64,000 nucleotides of DNA from Brachionus plicatilis. Taxonomy: Eukaryota; Rotifera; Eurotatoria; Ploima; Brachionidae. The notes beneath the pieces are model-generated. The model saw nothing but the letters and a program-made list of their open reading frames with translations, was not told the origin of the DNA and ran no database searches. The stretch is from positions 925,638-989,637 of the forward strand of contig QEOQ01000165.1 in the NCBI GenBank assembly GCA_010279815.1, given 5' to 3'. The position numbers were made by a program, and so were the translations under genes. Below, piece after piece: positions 22,828 through 39,829 of this stretch (position 1 is its first letter; every line of letters starts with the position of its first letter).

Positions 22828-23280
22828 AAATATCCACAAAAAAAAACTCTCACAGGAGATAATTAAATTAAATCAAGAGATAATTTCAACTGTTCATTAA
22901 TTAAGTTAAGAGCTATATTCATCATAATCATACTCATCTTCAGTAAATTTAGTGACAAAAAAACTCAGGATACATAAATATTTATTTTTACAGACAGTTA
23001 ATTAATCAAATTAATCGAATAAATAAAATTTTAGATAGAAAATATAAAATAATATATTTTGTTAAGTGATCGTTTAAGTAATGTAAGAGATCGATTAATA
23101 ATACCCAAAAAAAATCTAATTCATAAGTGTAAAAAAAAATGTATTCGATATTTTAAAAAGATAAGTAATTTACGGAACTAAACAAAACTTGAAAAATTAA
23201 TTTAAAAAATCATTAAATAAGTTACGAATAGAATAAAAATTATAAATTTGGTTAAAAATATTTAAAATTATTTTTTGTTT
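22828..23280 (+). repeat. 453-bp direct repeat, right copy
   Basis: Second copy of 21662-22114, continuing into TCAAAAACGATTG, which is the natural hAT-side flank of the empty insertion site. The junction with gag lies within a short shared AAATA-like microhomology. Confidence -1.
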
Positions 23281-23368
23281 TCAAAAACGATTGAATTAAG
23301 CTTTATAAAAGTAAATTTTCCAGATTTTTCGCACTCAGTCTGTTTCTTTCTTCAATTTGAATAACTAT

Positions 23369-23476
23369 CTATCTTGTACATTTTGATATTTCAGTAGTTT
23401 TATCATCCTCAAAAAATTTCCAAACCCAAGATATTTTATCACGATTTCTTTTTCGTGAATTATTTCCAAGTGCCAT
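23369..23476 (-). pseudogene. BED zinc-finger start of the hAT transposase
   Basis: ATG at 23476: MALGNNSRKRNRDKISWVWK, then FFEDDKT and SKCTR before TAG. SxVWxFF followed by a Cys is the BED-finger signature of hAT transposases. The second zinc Cys is lost and the frame stops after 35 codons, so the gene is dead. Orientation and place, just inside the right terminus, agree with the hAT assignment. Confidence -1.
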
Positions 23477-23869
23477 TTTAATTTGATAAAAATAAAATTT
23501 TTTTAAAGTTGTTGCTTTTTTTTTAAATTAAATTCTAGATAAATAAGTTTTAAAAATCAAGTCTTTATTATCGAAATATTATTGAAACAAATTTAACATT
23601 ACTTTTCTTTATAATATTCTCATTTTATACGAAATAATTTTTTTCAAAAAAAATGTTTCGAACAAGAAGTTTGTTAGATTAAAATCGACTAATGTATTCG
23701 ATATCAATATTCGATCAGTTAATTCGAATAAATAAAACAAAAATGAACTTGATCGACTAAAGAAGAAATCGATCTGTAAATTTATCGTTTAGTTTAAGCA
23801 GTTCGATAATGATTTTTTTTTAATCGATTAGCGAAGTTTCTTTCGATAATCAAACCTATTATTATCCGA

Positions 23870-24003
23870 ATTTATTTGGATGTCATTAAATTTTTTTGTG
23901 ATATGTCACTATAGAATCTTTTACATGTTATAACAGCGTGTCACTAAAATACAGTTCTCTATTTTAAAGACATGTCACTCAATTCGGACGATTACGTTAT
24001 AAA
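23870..24003. repeat. dispersed palindromic ATGTCACT repeat
   Basis: Begins CCGAATTTATTTGGATGTCA and ends with the inverted motif ATGTCACTCAATTCGGACGA. It shares ATGTCACT(A/C)AATTCGGA(T/C)(A/G)ATTACG with PPP1R12 intron 2 (5280-5310), so it is a dispersed small repeat inserted next to the hAT element. Confidence -1.
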
Positions 24004-24062
24004 GATTTTCATCTATTAAAATTTTTGTTTTTCAATTTTTTTTGATTATATATTTGATTATA

Positions 24063-24923
24063 CAGTCGACTCGCTTTTATCCGAAACTCCTTTATTCGTA
24101 AAATTCGGCATTCGAACGTTTTTCTCCGGTCCCTACCCCTTTTCCAATACTTTCAATACAATTTTCATTACTTTTATTCGTAATTTTAGTTCGGTCTATT
24201 TTTCCATTCGTAAAAAAAAAAATTTAAATTCTAAATCTGCGAGGGCGAGGCCCTAACTGATCAAGATATAATTGGAATTGTTCAAAAAAACAATCAAAAC
24301 TGTGATGACGAAGTTGAGGTAGTCGATCAAGAACCTGTATCTGTAAATTATAAACAAGCAAAGCAGGCAAAAGATCAAGTTCAAATTTTTTTTGAAACTT
24401 CAAATTTAAATTTCTTTCGATTTTAACAAGTGTGACTTAGAATTGTTATCGAAAATAAAAGAGAGAATGTCTGATTTGAGGTTGTCAAGTCTAAACCAGA
24501 CACATATCGAGATTTTGATGGCACTTTGATAATGCGAAATTATGTTAATCAACTCTCCAGAACCAAATTACCTTAAAAAAAAGAGGGAAACATTTTATGG
24601 GAATTTAGACAAAATATAGGATGGATCAATTACTAAGTTGATATCGATTATCAATTAATCAATTAGACTCATTATTCTTTTTTATAGCACAAATCATTAT
24701 ATATTAATAATATATATATTAATATATTTTGAATCTTTTAAACTATCCAATTAAACTATATTTATATAAATTGTTATAAATAAAATTTTGTATCAAAATT
24801 TACATTCATTAATGCGATAATTTTAAGATTTTTGTTCGTTTACGGATTAAAGATTATCCGTAAAACTTAATCCGTAATGGTTATTTTCGGTCCCGTCTGT
24901 TACGGATTAAAGAGAGTCGACTG
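24063..24923. mobile_element. second Tigger/pogo-like element, TA-flanked
   Basis: Ends CAGTCGACTCGCTTTTATCC and, in reverse, CAGTCGACTCTCTTTAATCC, with TA on both sides (24061-24062, 24924-24925). Contains the C-terminal tail of a transposase. At 861 bp it is internally deleted. The first element is of the same type but retains the other end of the protein. Confidence -1.
24243..24530 (+). pseudogene. C-terminal tail of a pogo/Tigger transposase
   Basis: Open segments read EALTDQDIIGIVQKNNQNCD, VNYKQAKQAKDQVQIFFETS and, after a stop and frame change, LELLSKIKERMSDLRLSSLN. An acidic linker followed by two short helices is how many Tigger/Jerky proteins end after their DDE domain (family resemblance). 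Non-functional. Confidence -1.
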
Positions 24924-24925
24924 TA

Positions 24926-25780
24926 TATTTTTTTTGATTTTTGATTATTTTTTTGATTTATTTGGTAAATTTTGTAAAAATAGATATTTTTTACTAAAAA
25001 ATGTAAAAAGTTTATCTTAAATTTTAAATTTACAAAAAATATATATGTAGAAAAATATATGTTTTTTTTTTGTTTTTTAATAAAAAACTTATTTTTTTGA
25101 TCTTGAGCACTTTTTGGAACAATTTTTTCACTAAATTTACTGAAACAGTCTTATTCTCTTGAAATATAACTTGCTCATAGTGTCAATTGATACAATTAAA
25201 ATCTGACGTCTTAGGAAATTGATAAATATGAGATATTCTAATTTTAAAAAAATTTAGAATCTTTAAACTCTTTCTGATTTACAATATCAGTTAAATCATT
25301 TTGTTTTTCAGACACAAAATAATTAGAAAATCCTAAGTATTAGGCATAATTTTTTTCAAGCACTAATTAATTTTAAAGCTCATGCAATTCTAAAGTCTTC
25401 TATAGAATGATCAATAGAATTATTAAGAACATTTTTACTTAAATTTTTATATTTGCTCTTATAAAAATCATTAATTATTTCATGCATTTATTCAAGATTA
25501 ATCAATGATTATAGTAGACTAATTATTAATTAAATAGGGAATTTTTTGATTTTTTAAAAATTATTTATAATAAATTTATTATAAGAAAAAAAAAATTCCT
25601 TTTAAAAAAACGATAAACAAAATCAATTTATTATTTTTAAATTAGAAATTAAAAAAAACTTAACGTTTAGAGTAGTAATAGATTCATACATAATAGTTTT
25701 TTTTACACAGACATAATAATTTGAGTTAACTATAAACAAAATTAAAAAAATTGCAACTATCAAAAATTTTTCAAAAAACA
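24926..25780. other. intergenic, AT-rich, no gene seen
   Basis: Runs of A and T and short self-complementary stretches only. The minus-strand frame at 25623-25823 is antisense to the COA1 first exon and its upstream region. Confidence -1.
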
Positions 25781-27061
25781 ATGAAAATAAAAACTCTCGG
25801 AAAAATTGCAATCGGACTCTCATTGTCAGTTGCTGGAATGGCCTTTTTGTTGCAGAACAAAATCAAAAGTAAACCAATCTTATAAAATTTTCTTTTATAC
25901 TTTTTAAATCTCTTCTAACAGGGAATTTTTATGAACAGACTTATTACAGAGAGGCCGTTGATCTTGTCAAAGGATATAAACCTGCTATGGAAAGATTAGG
26001 TGAACCAATAAAATTGAATAAAATCGATCTAACGGATCCATTCAATTATCAAGATAAAGAAAGAGCAAGAGTCAAAATTCCAATAACCGGAGAAAATTCG
26101 TCAGCTGATGTGTTTGTTTATGCAATTAGGATCCAGGATATGTGAGAATAAATGATTTTTGTTTCCTTATTTAATCTACTTTGTTTCAAAATTCGAAGTT
26201 AGGTAGTAGTCAATTTACTTTGACATCTGGTATTAATAATAATATACCATGGAATTCAAATAAAAATTTGAATATTAGGCATTCTGTAAAATGCACCTAG
26301 CTCGAATATTTTGAAATATAATTTCTTCGAAATGTGCAGGGTTAAGCAGACTTTTATTTTTTATGCAACTTTTCATGTTGCCTAATTAAAAAAAAAAAGA
26401 AAATAATTAAAATTAAAACTGAAATGAGATAATTTTACTGTTGTTGTCTTTTTGTGATTTTTTACCTCAAAAAAATATTAATTTAGGTAATCAAACTTAA
26501 AATTTGGCAAATTATTTTTTGAAAAATCATAATAGTTTTTAAAAATAATCTCGTAACGAAAAAAATAATCTCTTTGTGTCAAATCTAAGTATATTAGATT
26601 TTAACTAATAAATCCACAAATATAAAAAGAAAAAGAAAAAATACTGACATTCATTGAATGATTCAGGGCCAATATTACATGAGAATCCGAATAATTTGTT
26701 AATAAACCTAAAAAAGGCCAAGATTAGCTGTAAATTGGTTTTCCTTAGATAGATTTTAATTTAATCATTTTGTTAATTCAATATTTTATTTTTTTTATAT
26801 ATATTTTTTTATAAAAAAGTTTTTGTTGTATCAAAATTGTTATCAAATAATTCAAAGAATTGTTTTGCATTAGGAAAATTTAAAAATTGAGATTCTTTTT
26901 ATATATTTATAATCAAATAAATATATTTTTTTTTAAATCAAATTTTAGTTAATTTTTCGTTTTTTATTTCTCAAAGGTGGAACATTCAAACAATGGAACT
27001 TAAATACCGAAATTGTGAAAAATTCAAATTTTATGAAAGAAAACTTGCAAAAAAAAGATAA
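25781..27061 (+). CDS. COA1: Cytochrome c oxidase assembly factor 1 (COA1/MITRAC15 family)
   Basis: Mitochondrial inner-membrane factor for early complex IV (and complex I) assembly in animals and fungi. Exons 25781-25868, 25922-26141 and 26977-27061, phase-consistent, 130 aa (human about 146). The N-terminus is a basic leader plus one membrane helix (IAIGLSLSVAGMAFLL). Then come the family's YYREA motif (in YEQTYYREAVDLVKGY), LGEPIKLNKIDL and RARVKIPITG, the core of the COA1/TIM21-like fold. The last exon starts by completing ATG-TGG, giving MWNIQTMELKY, which matches the family's WHLDEVFLEL strand. The C-terminus is short and basic. Intron 2 is 0.8 kb of AT filler; if it were retained, translation would stop exactly at the splice site (ATG TGA). 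Start chosen as the only ATG upstream of the membrane helix. Confidence -1.
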
Positions 27062-27314
27062 TTAAAGTTATATCAAAAACATTTTAATTTAGTTTTAAAA
27101 TTTTTTAAACCGAGAGTAATTTCTTGGATTTAGAAAACTTTGGTTAGCATTTTATTTTATTTATTTTATTTTTGCTAAAACACAGGCGAGTTTCTATAAA
27201 TTTATGATTTGCTTGATTTTAGATTTTATTTCTGGATTCATTTAGCAAAAAAAAGCAATCAAAATCGAAACATAAAATATTTTTGTTATTAGTTTTATTG
27301 AATAGGATTTATAA

Positions 27315-33386
<6,072 letters not shown>

Positions 33387-33824
33387 ATTTTTTTCTTCAA
33401 CCAATTCAGATTAAACATTAAATTAAACATATTAATTTATTAATAATAATTTTAATTTTCAATTTTCAATTTCAAATTGCAAAAAAAAAGAGCATTAGTA
33501 AGCTATGAAAATTTCTACCAAAATAATTGCTTTTGATTTGCTTTTGATTTTCTTTTAAATTTCTTTTGATTTTCTTTTGATCTGCTTCTATTTAGTAAAT
33601 TAGAAATCATGCGTTTTTAGAATTAACTTTATTCTCGGGTTAATCTTATAAAAAAGTTTTTCGAAATTAATTCAGACAAAAAAAATTACAAATTATTTTT
33701 TTCTCCTATTTAAAAATAATATTAATTACACAACTTATAATTTTCAATATCGAATAAAATACTAAAAAAAAAATCTAATAAAATTTTAAGTTTAAAAAAA
33801 TTAGCTTTTTTTTCCCAAGTTAAA
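33387..33824. other. intergenic between HRI and PP5
   Basis: Contains a tandem of CTTTTGATTT-like decamers (about 33525-33590); otherwise AT filler with T- and A-runs. Presumably holds the HRI 3' end and the PP5 promoter; no specific signals are readable. Confidence -1.
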
Positions 33825-35397
33825 ATGAATAATTCGAACGAAAATGACACTGTTACTTCGATGCTCTCAAAAAGCAGTCTAGAAAATAAAAGTTTTGATA
33901 CACTAAAGGCAGAATTTTATAAAGATCAAGGTAATCAGTATTTCAAAGATTTGAAATATTCAAAAGCCATTGAAAGCTACAGTCTGGCAATTGAAAACAA
34001 CCCTAACGAGTCTTCCTATTATGGTAATCGGAGTTTTGCTTATCTTAAATCTGAATTTTATGGCTATGCTCTTTCTGATGCTGATAAATCTATTGAATTA
34101 GATCCAAAATATGTCAAAGGCTATTATAGACGTGCTTCTGCAAATTTGGCCTTGGGAAAATTCAAACTTGCCTTAAAAGATTATGAATTTGTGGTAAAAA
34201 CCAGACCGAATGATAAGGATGCATTGCAAAAGTTAAAAGAGTGCGAAAAAATCTGCAAAAAAATCGCATTTCAAAGAGCCATTGCTATTGACGATTCATT
34301 ATTGAACAAGTCTGCTTGGGACCAAATCGATATTGAGGCATTGCGAATTTCAAATACTGAAGCTGATTATACAGGTCCAAAATTTGATTCGAACAAAATT
34401 ACAATTGAATTTGTTATGGAACTAATGGAACATTACAAACAGCAAAAAGTTTTACACAAAAAATATGCTTATGAAATCTTGTTTCAAATTCATGAAACGC
34501 TTAAAAAAACTCCCACTCTAGTTGAAATAGATGTTGCATCAAATAAAAAATTTACTATTTGTGGCGACATTCACGGTCAATTTTATGATTTGCTCAATAT
34601 CTTTAAAATAAACGGTATCCCAGGCGAACAAAACGGGTAGGAGATTCTTTTAAATTTTATTTTATTAACTAAATTTTTCCAAAACATTTAGTTACCTTTT
34701 TAATGGAGATTTTGTGGACAGAGGATCTTTTAGTGTCGAAGTTATATTCACTCTTTTTGGTCTAAAACTAGTGTATCCAGATTGCTTCTTTTTGGCAAGA
34801 GGCAATCATGAAAGCTTGAACATGAATCAAATGTACGGCTTTGAAGGTGAAGTTAAATCAAAATATTCGCCTCAAATGTTTAACATTTTCACCGAAATTT
34901 TTAATCTTTTGCCTCTTTGTCATTTAATCAATTCCAAGGTATTAGTGATGCACGGAGGATTATTTTCAAAAGATGACGTTACTTTGCAGGATATTCGTTC
35001 AGTTAATCGAAATAGACAGCCTCCCGAAGAAGGCCTTATGTGTGACTTGATGTGGTCGGATCCCCAATATACTGATGGCCGATCTTCAAGCAAGCGAGGA
35101 GTAGGAATTCAATTTGGTCCTGATATTACAAAAAAGTTTCTCGAAAAAAATAGCTTGGATTATATAATTCGAAGTCATGAAGTTAAACAAGAAGGATATG
35201 AGATAATGCATGATGGAAAATGTATCACTGTTTTTTCGGCACCTAATTATTGCGACACAATGGGAAACAAAGGTGCATTCATAAATATAAAAGGTGACGA
35301 TCTAACTCCAAAATTTATATCCTATGAAGCTGTTGACCACCCAAAAATTAAACCTATGGCATACGCAAACTCATTTTCCTTATTTGGTCTTAGTTGA
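33825..35397 (+). CDS. PPP5C: Serine/threonine protein phosphatase 5 (PP5)
   Basis: Hsp90-associated PPP-family phosphatase. Two exons, 33825-34636 and 34692-35397, 505 aa (human 499). Residues about 25-145 are three TPR repeats ([60 protein letters not shown]), which bind the Hsp90 MEEVD tail. Then a linker and the catalytic domain with all PPP metal and active-site motifs: [32 protein letters not shown] and SAPNYCD. GDFVDRG and RGNHE flank the short 55-nt intron's downstream exon. The C-terminus ([14 protein letters not shown]) corresponds to the autoinhibitory helix. The start ATG is the first in frame after an AT leader. Complete and intact. Confidence -1.
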
Positions 35398-36451
35398 AAA
35401 AATCATTTTTTGTACTATGAAAAAACGCTATAGCTTTTTAATTTAAATAAATAAATATTTAATAATATATTGACAATGCCACACTGTTTCTCTAGTCCTA
35501 TATTTTGTTCTAGTTCACAATTATATGGTCTTTGAGTTGAAAAACAAGTTGTTAATTTTTTGAAGGTTTTGAATCAAGGATTACAAATTTGAACTTGGAA
35601 TTCTAGATAAAGAAATTAAAATGGGGAAAAATCCTTCGTTCAATTAACCAAAAAGAATTTAAGTCCGGACTAAGTCTTTAAAAAAAAATAAAGTCCTGCC
35701 GAATGAATTTTTCGCCGTTCCAGGTAGTGAAAGTTAAAACTGAAAAAACTTTCAATAACGCTTTGCTTTGTCAAGATCGACTCCGAATTTAGAAAAGTAA
35801 GATTTAATCCTCAAATTTTACAAAATATTAAACAAAAATTGAAAAGTGATTAAATTTAATCTTTTTTATTGCTGAAAAATTGTTAATAATTTTTGGCATT
35901 ACACAAAAAAATCCTATTAATTCAAAAAAATAATGGAAGAAAATAAAAGTAAAAGAAGAAAATAAGAGGTTAATTTTTTTGATCTCGATATTTTAATATT
36001 ATTTGAATTTTTTTCCTTATTTAATCATTGTTTTTATTTTATCTTCTTCTTTTTATTTTTTATTTTTTTTTACGATAATTGAAAAATTCTTTATTTTATA
36101 CTTCTCCTTTTTGAGGTTAATTTTCATCAAATAAATAAATAAAAAAAATGATATTTTAATACTTGTTCTTAACAAATTAGAAGATTTAGTATTTGAATTT
36201 TCTTTTTATATTTAGAAAACCAACTTTACCCCTTAAAGATAAGCCTAAAAAAAAGACAGTAAGATATGAATTTTTAAATTTTTTCTCAATTGAATACATT
36301 GCTGATTAAAACCAAAATTTATTATTTATGAAATTCAGATTTTTTTTTCAAGTATTAACATAAAATAATATTTTATTTGAGTTTTAGTTCAGATTAACTA
36401 AACTAACTATAAAATTAACTTGAGATTTTCTAAAAATTTAGATTTGAAACA
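35398..36451. other. intergenic between PP5 and pinin
   Basis: AATAAATAAATA just after the PP5 stop may serve for polyadenylation. At 36217-36258 a short stretch (TTTAG acceptor, Lys/Pro-rich open frame, GTAAGA donor) looks like a tiny exon, possibly pinin 5' UTR or a lone relic; not called as coding. The rest is AT filler. Confidence -1.
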
Positions 36452-37609
36452 ATGAACGACATCAATTCGCTACAGAAACAATTGGAATTTCATAAAAAAG
36501 TTTTAAATGATCTAAATGATTCAATGAAAGAGCTGAATGGAGAAAATTCTAGGTATTAATTTATAAATTTAATAATTTTAAATTTTAAAAGATTAATTTA
36601 ATTTAAATTTTTTTTTTAATTTTAGCAACGATGATACTGATTTTAGAAAAACAAAAAACAATCGACTTAAAAAACGAAAATTGAATGAAAAGTAAAATAG
36701 AAATAAATTATTATCTGTGTATGTTTTAATCTAAACCAAATAGTTTAAAAAGATTGAATGATGATGATGATGATGATGTTGAAGATGATTTAGATGCAAA
36801 AAAACTTTCATTACAGTCTTCAGTAGTAAACCAATCTGTGAATGTAATTAAAAGTAAAGAAGAATTGATAAAAATTCAAAATAAAGACAGCCGTAGTCAT
36901 CAGCGTAACAAGAGAATTTTAGGAGTCATACTAGGAACTTTGAAAAAGTTCAAATGTGAAGAAAGCGAACAAGCCAATACTGAAAAAGTTCAACATCGAA
37001 AAGAGATTGAAGAAAAGATTGAGATAAAAAAAATTGAAGAAAAAAGAAAGATGATAGAAGAAAAACAAAAATTGGAAATTGAAAAATCTAAGAATTTAAA
37101 AAAAATTGAAATAATTGAAACCACAATTCATTTGACTGAATGCGTAAGATTAAAGTATTTATTTTACAAATTATTAATTAGATTTTATTTAGCTAAATTT
37201 ATGGAAAGAAAGACATTCAACTTTAAAAAAGTTTATCCGAACAAAATCAAAACCATTTATATTTTATTTGCCAAAAATAATCGATGGATTGAACCAAAAT
37301 TCCCTAGATGAAACGACAAAAAACCTCGAAGAAGAGTTGAATAGTAAAAAAATCAGTCTAGAAAATGAACTGCAACTGTTAGATAAAGAAGTTAAAGATA
37401 GCAATAAAAATAATTGTTTAGTAACACAAGTGAAAATCAAACAAAAAGATTTGAAACTTAACGATTTTAATGACGAAGACGAATTTAATGAAGATAAATC
37501 AAACAATCTAAGACTAGAAGACGAAATGGAAGAAGACAATAATGTGGAAATGACAGTTGTCTTAGAAAAAAGCAAAAAGAGCGATAAAATATCATGCGAA
37601 GAACAATAA
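36452..37609 (+). CDS. PNN: Pinin (splicing-associated nuclear protein), short form
   Basis: Pinin is a nuclear-speckle protein tied to the exon-junction complex and SR proteins. Exons 36452-36552, 36626-36691, 36744-37143 and 37193-37609; 327 aa. The N-terminus (SLQKQLEFHKKVLNDLNDSM) matches the pinin N-terminal coiled helix. An Asp-run and LQSSVV lead into the pinin/memA core: HQRNKRILGVILGTLKKFK, then a Lys/Glu coiled coil, then LWKERHSTLKKFIRTKSKPF and FYLPK, matching the family's WNEHNAK...IRTKTKPHLFYIP. The 49-nt intron 37144-37192 is required, because without it the frame drifts into a non-pinin sequence. The C-terminus is acidic and ends without the long Ser/Arg tail of vertebrate pinin (over 700 aa). 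Identity sure. Confidence -1.
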
Positions 37610-37940
37610 TAATTCAAATTTAATTATTTTGTTAATATGGTTGTTACATTTTCAAAATTATTCCTTTTAATTCAAACTTTTAAATCACAAATAAAAACTT
37701 ATTTAAGATTTAAAAAATTTAATTTTTTTGACAACACATAAAATTCGTAATCAGAAAATAAAGGCAATTTCTAAAAATAAAACCTTAAATTCTATTTGAT
37801 TATTTAATATTTTTTTTTGGAAACTTAAAAAATAATTTTGATATCTTGACAAAAATTCACCAAGAAATTTTATTCACAGCTATTTGTATTAAAAAAATTA
37901 ATTATTAGTAAAAAAATAAATAGGTTTTTGAGAAAAAAAA
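37610..37940. other. short convergent intergenic region
   Basis: AT-rich tail-to-tail space between pinin (+) and CHMP2B (-). Holds AATAAA-like motifs on both strands (for example 37688 and 37758) and nothing else recognisable. Confidence -1.
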
Positions 37941-38855
37941 TCAGGCCTTTAAATTTGCCAACAAATTTTGAATTTCTTTATCGCTAATTTCATCATTTAA
38001 TTCTTGGTCTTGTAATTTGTTTTTAGCAGGACCTGGAGCATTAATCATTTTTCCAGATATTTCGATTCCAATTTCATCAAGAACTTTATTGACAATAGCG
38101 TCACTTTGTTGTTCATCATCACTTCCTTCTAGTACATCTTCCAATGTTTCATTTACTTAAAATTTTTAAATTTATTAAAATCTAAAAAGTCTAGTTCATT
38201 TTTTTTACTCATATCTTCAGTCATTCCCATTTTCATGCTTTGCTTTTCAAACTCTTTCATTATTTGAGCCGTTTTAACAGGATCTTGAATCTTATTCATT
38301 TCAACCATAGTCTAGTAACAATTACAATAAATGGAATAATGATACAAATTTAAAGAATAAAAACTTGTGTTGTAGTTTTCATGGCTTCTCCTAGCTTAAC
38401 ATTAGATGCCATGACCTGAGTATGCGATTTAATCCCAGTAATTTTTGTGGAAGCTGCTATATTTCTGGTTTGTTGTTTTTTCAATTGAATTAATTGCTTG
38501 GCTAGTATTGTGCATGCCTAATTTTAAAATTCAGTTTATTTTTAAAGATTTCTAAATATCAAAACATTTAAAAAAAAAAAATACTTGCTTATTTCCTGCT
38601 TTAGCCATCTTCTTTATTTCAAGCTCCTTTTTTGGTCAAAAAATTAAAAAAATATTTGATAAAATGGAAATTGAAGATATACAATCTTTTTAATTTCCCG
38701 TTCAAGTTGACTTTTATCTCTTTCGATGTCACGCTGAGCACTTCGAAGAACTTTATTTTGAGCTTTCATCTCCTCTTATATTAAAATACTTCAGGATATG
38801 TATTAAGATAGCAAAAAATACCTTTAACATCTTTTTTACCGAAAAGATTGTTCAT
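37941..38855 (-). CDS. CHMP2B: Charged multivesicular body protein 2B (ESCRT-III)
   Basis: ESCRT-III subunit that polymerises on endosomal and other membranes for fission. Six minus-strand exons: 38855-38822, 38774-38683, 38626-38585, 38517-38365, 38311-38209 and 38155-37941; all GT-AG and in phase, 212 aa (human CHMP2B 213). The N-terminal amphipathic MNNLFGKK is followed by the basic helical hairpin (LEREIKKIELEIKKMAKAGN, ACTILAKQLIQLKKQQTRN), then the acidic half EGSDDEQQSDAIVNKVLDEI and GIEISGKM. The GIEISGKM and VLDEIG residues separate CHMP2B from CHMP2A. The C-terminal DKEIQNLLANLKA is the MIM1-type Vps4-binding helix (family pattern D/E-xx-LxxRLxxL, here with L for R). Introns are 50-80 nt. 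Head to head with CCT3. Confidence -1.
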
Positions 38856-39829
38856 CTTGTTAATCAATAAATTTTCAAAAATTAAGTTTCTAAGAATTAA
38901 ATGTCTAAAAATGAATAATACTTGATTAATATTTTGAAATTCTAATAAATTTTAATCATTATGTTAAAGCAATCTCGGACATAATTTTTGTTAATTTAAA
39001 AAAATTAACTTTGGAGTAGTGATCATGATGAGTAATTAAAAAAGTTTCAAGAAAATGTAATTTACAACTTAAATACTTTAAGCAAAAAAAGAAACCTCAA
39101 TTCCACACTTTTAGTACAATTTTGAGTAGCATATTTATTGTAATTTATAGCCGTAATTAATATAGGAAGTAAATTTGGTAAGCAATTGATATAGTTGATG
39201 TTTCAACGTTTTAATTAAAAGAAAATTATCACTTTTGCAAATTAAGAATTTAGTTTATAATTAATGATACAATTTAGGATTATAGAACAGAAGTTGTTCA
39301 ACAAAAAAATTTATTTATTTTATAAAAATTGAGCTCATAAACAAGAATCGAAACAAAATTATGGTAGAAATCAAATAAATTGTGAACATAAGAAAATATG
39401 ACGGTCTTGTTACTAATAAATATTTTAAAATTCCTGTAGCTATGGTTTAGAGAAATCGCATGTTTCTATGCATATGCTTTTAAATTTTAAGCTTTTATGC
39501 TTTTATGCTTTTAACAGCGAATTTTTAAATGCATTTATCATTAATACTTATATACATGAAAAAATTTTATTTTTAAAAGTGGCTGAATTTACTTTTTAGA
39601 ATATTTTTCATACATTCATTAATTGGATTTGAATTTTTTTAAATGAATTGCTAATATAAAGTTATTTTGTGTTTTCAGTTTTCATTTATTTCTATTTTTT
39701 TTCAACGTGCTGATTTGAATTTTTGAATACCATGCTATTACAAAAAAGCAGCCTGATTTAATATCATTTTTTCCTTAGTTTTTAGAGATTATAATACTTA
39801 ATTAATCAAAAACCGATTTAATTTTAAAA
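38856..39829. other. divergent intergenic region between CHMP2B and CCT3
   Basis: About 1 kb of AT-rich DNA that must contain both promoters. A short slippage tract of TTTTATGC repeats lies at about 39480-39510. No TATA/Inr assignment is safe in this composition. Confidence -1.

Larger units (their letters stand above)
20685..23858. mobile_element. hAT-type DNA transposon, degenerate and carrying nested insertions
   Basis: Perfect 8-bp target duplication TTATTATC (20677-20684 and 23859-23866). Termini start TAGGGTTG on the left and TAGGTTTG on the right (in reverse), and both reach an identical TAATCGATTAAA block within 40 nt. An 8-bp duplication and TAGGG-type ends are hallmarks of hAT elements. 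A BED zinc-finger N-terminus reads leftward from 23476, where a hAT transposase would start. The interior also carries a second zinc-finger ORF, a broken LTR retrotransposon and a 453-bp direct repeat. Many TCGAT/ATCGA motifs are subterminal. Confidence -1.

Noticed and set aside
25623..25823. 66-codon minus-strand frame
   Set aside because: Overlaps the COA1 first exon in antisense and is low complexity.
36217..36258. Tiny exon-like Lys/Pro-rich stretch before pinin
   Set aside because: Has an acceptor and a donor but is only about 42 nt, with no ATG and no link to pinin or PP5 that can be shown.
37264..37617. Minus-strand Ser/Leu-rich open frame
   Set aside because: Antisense to the acidic/Lys-rich last pinin exon.
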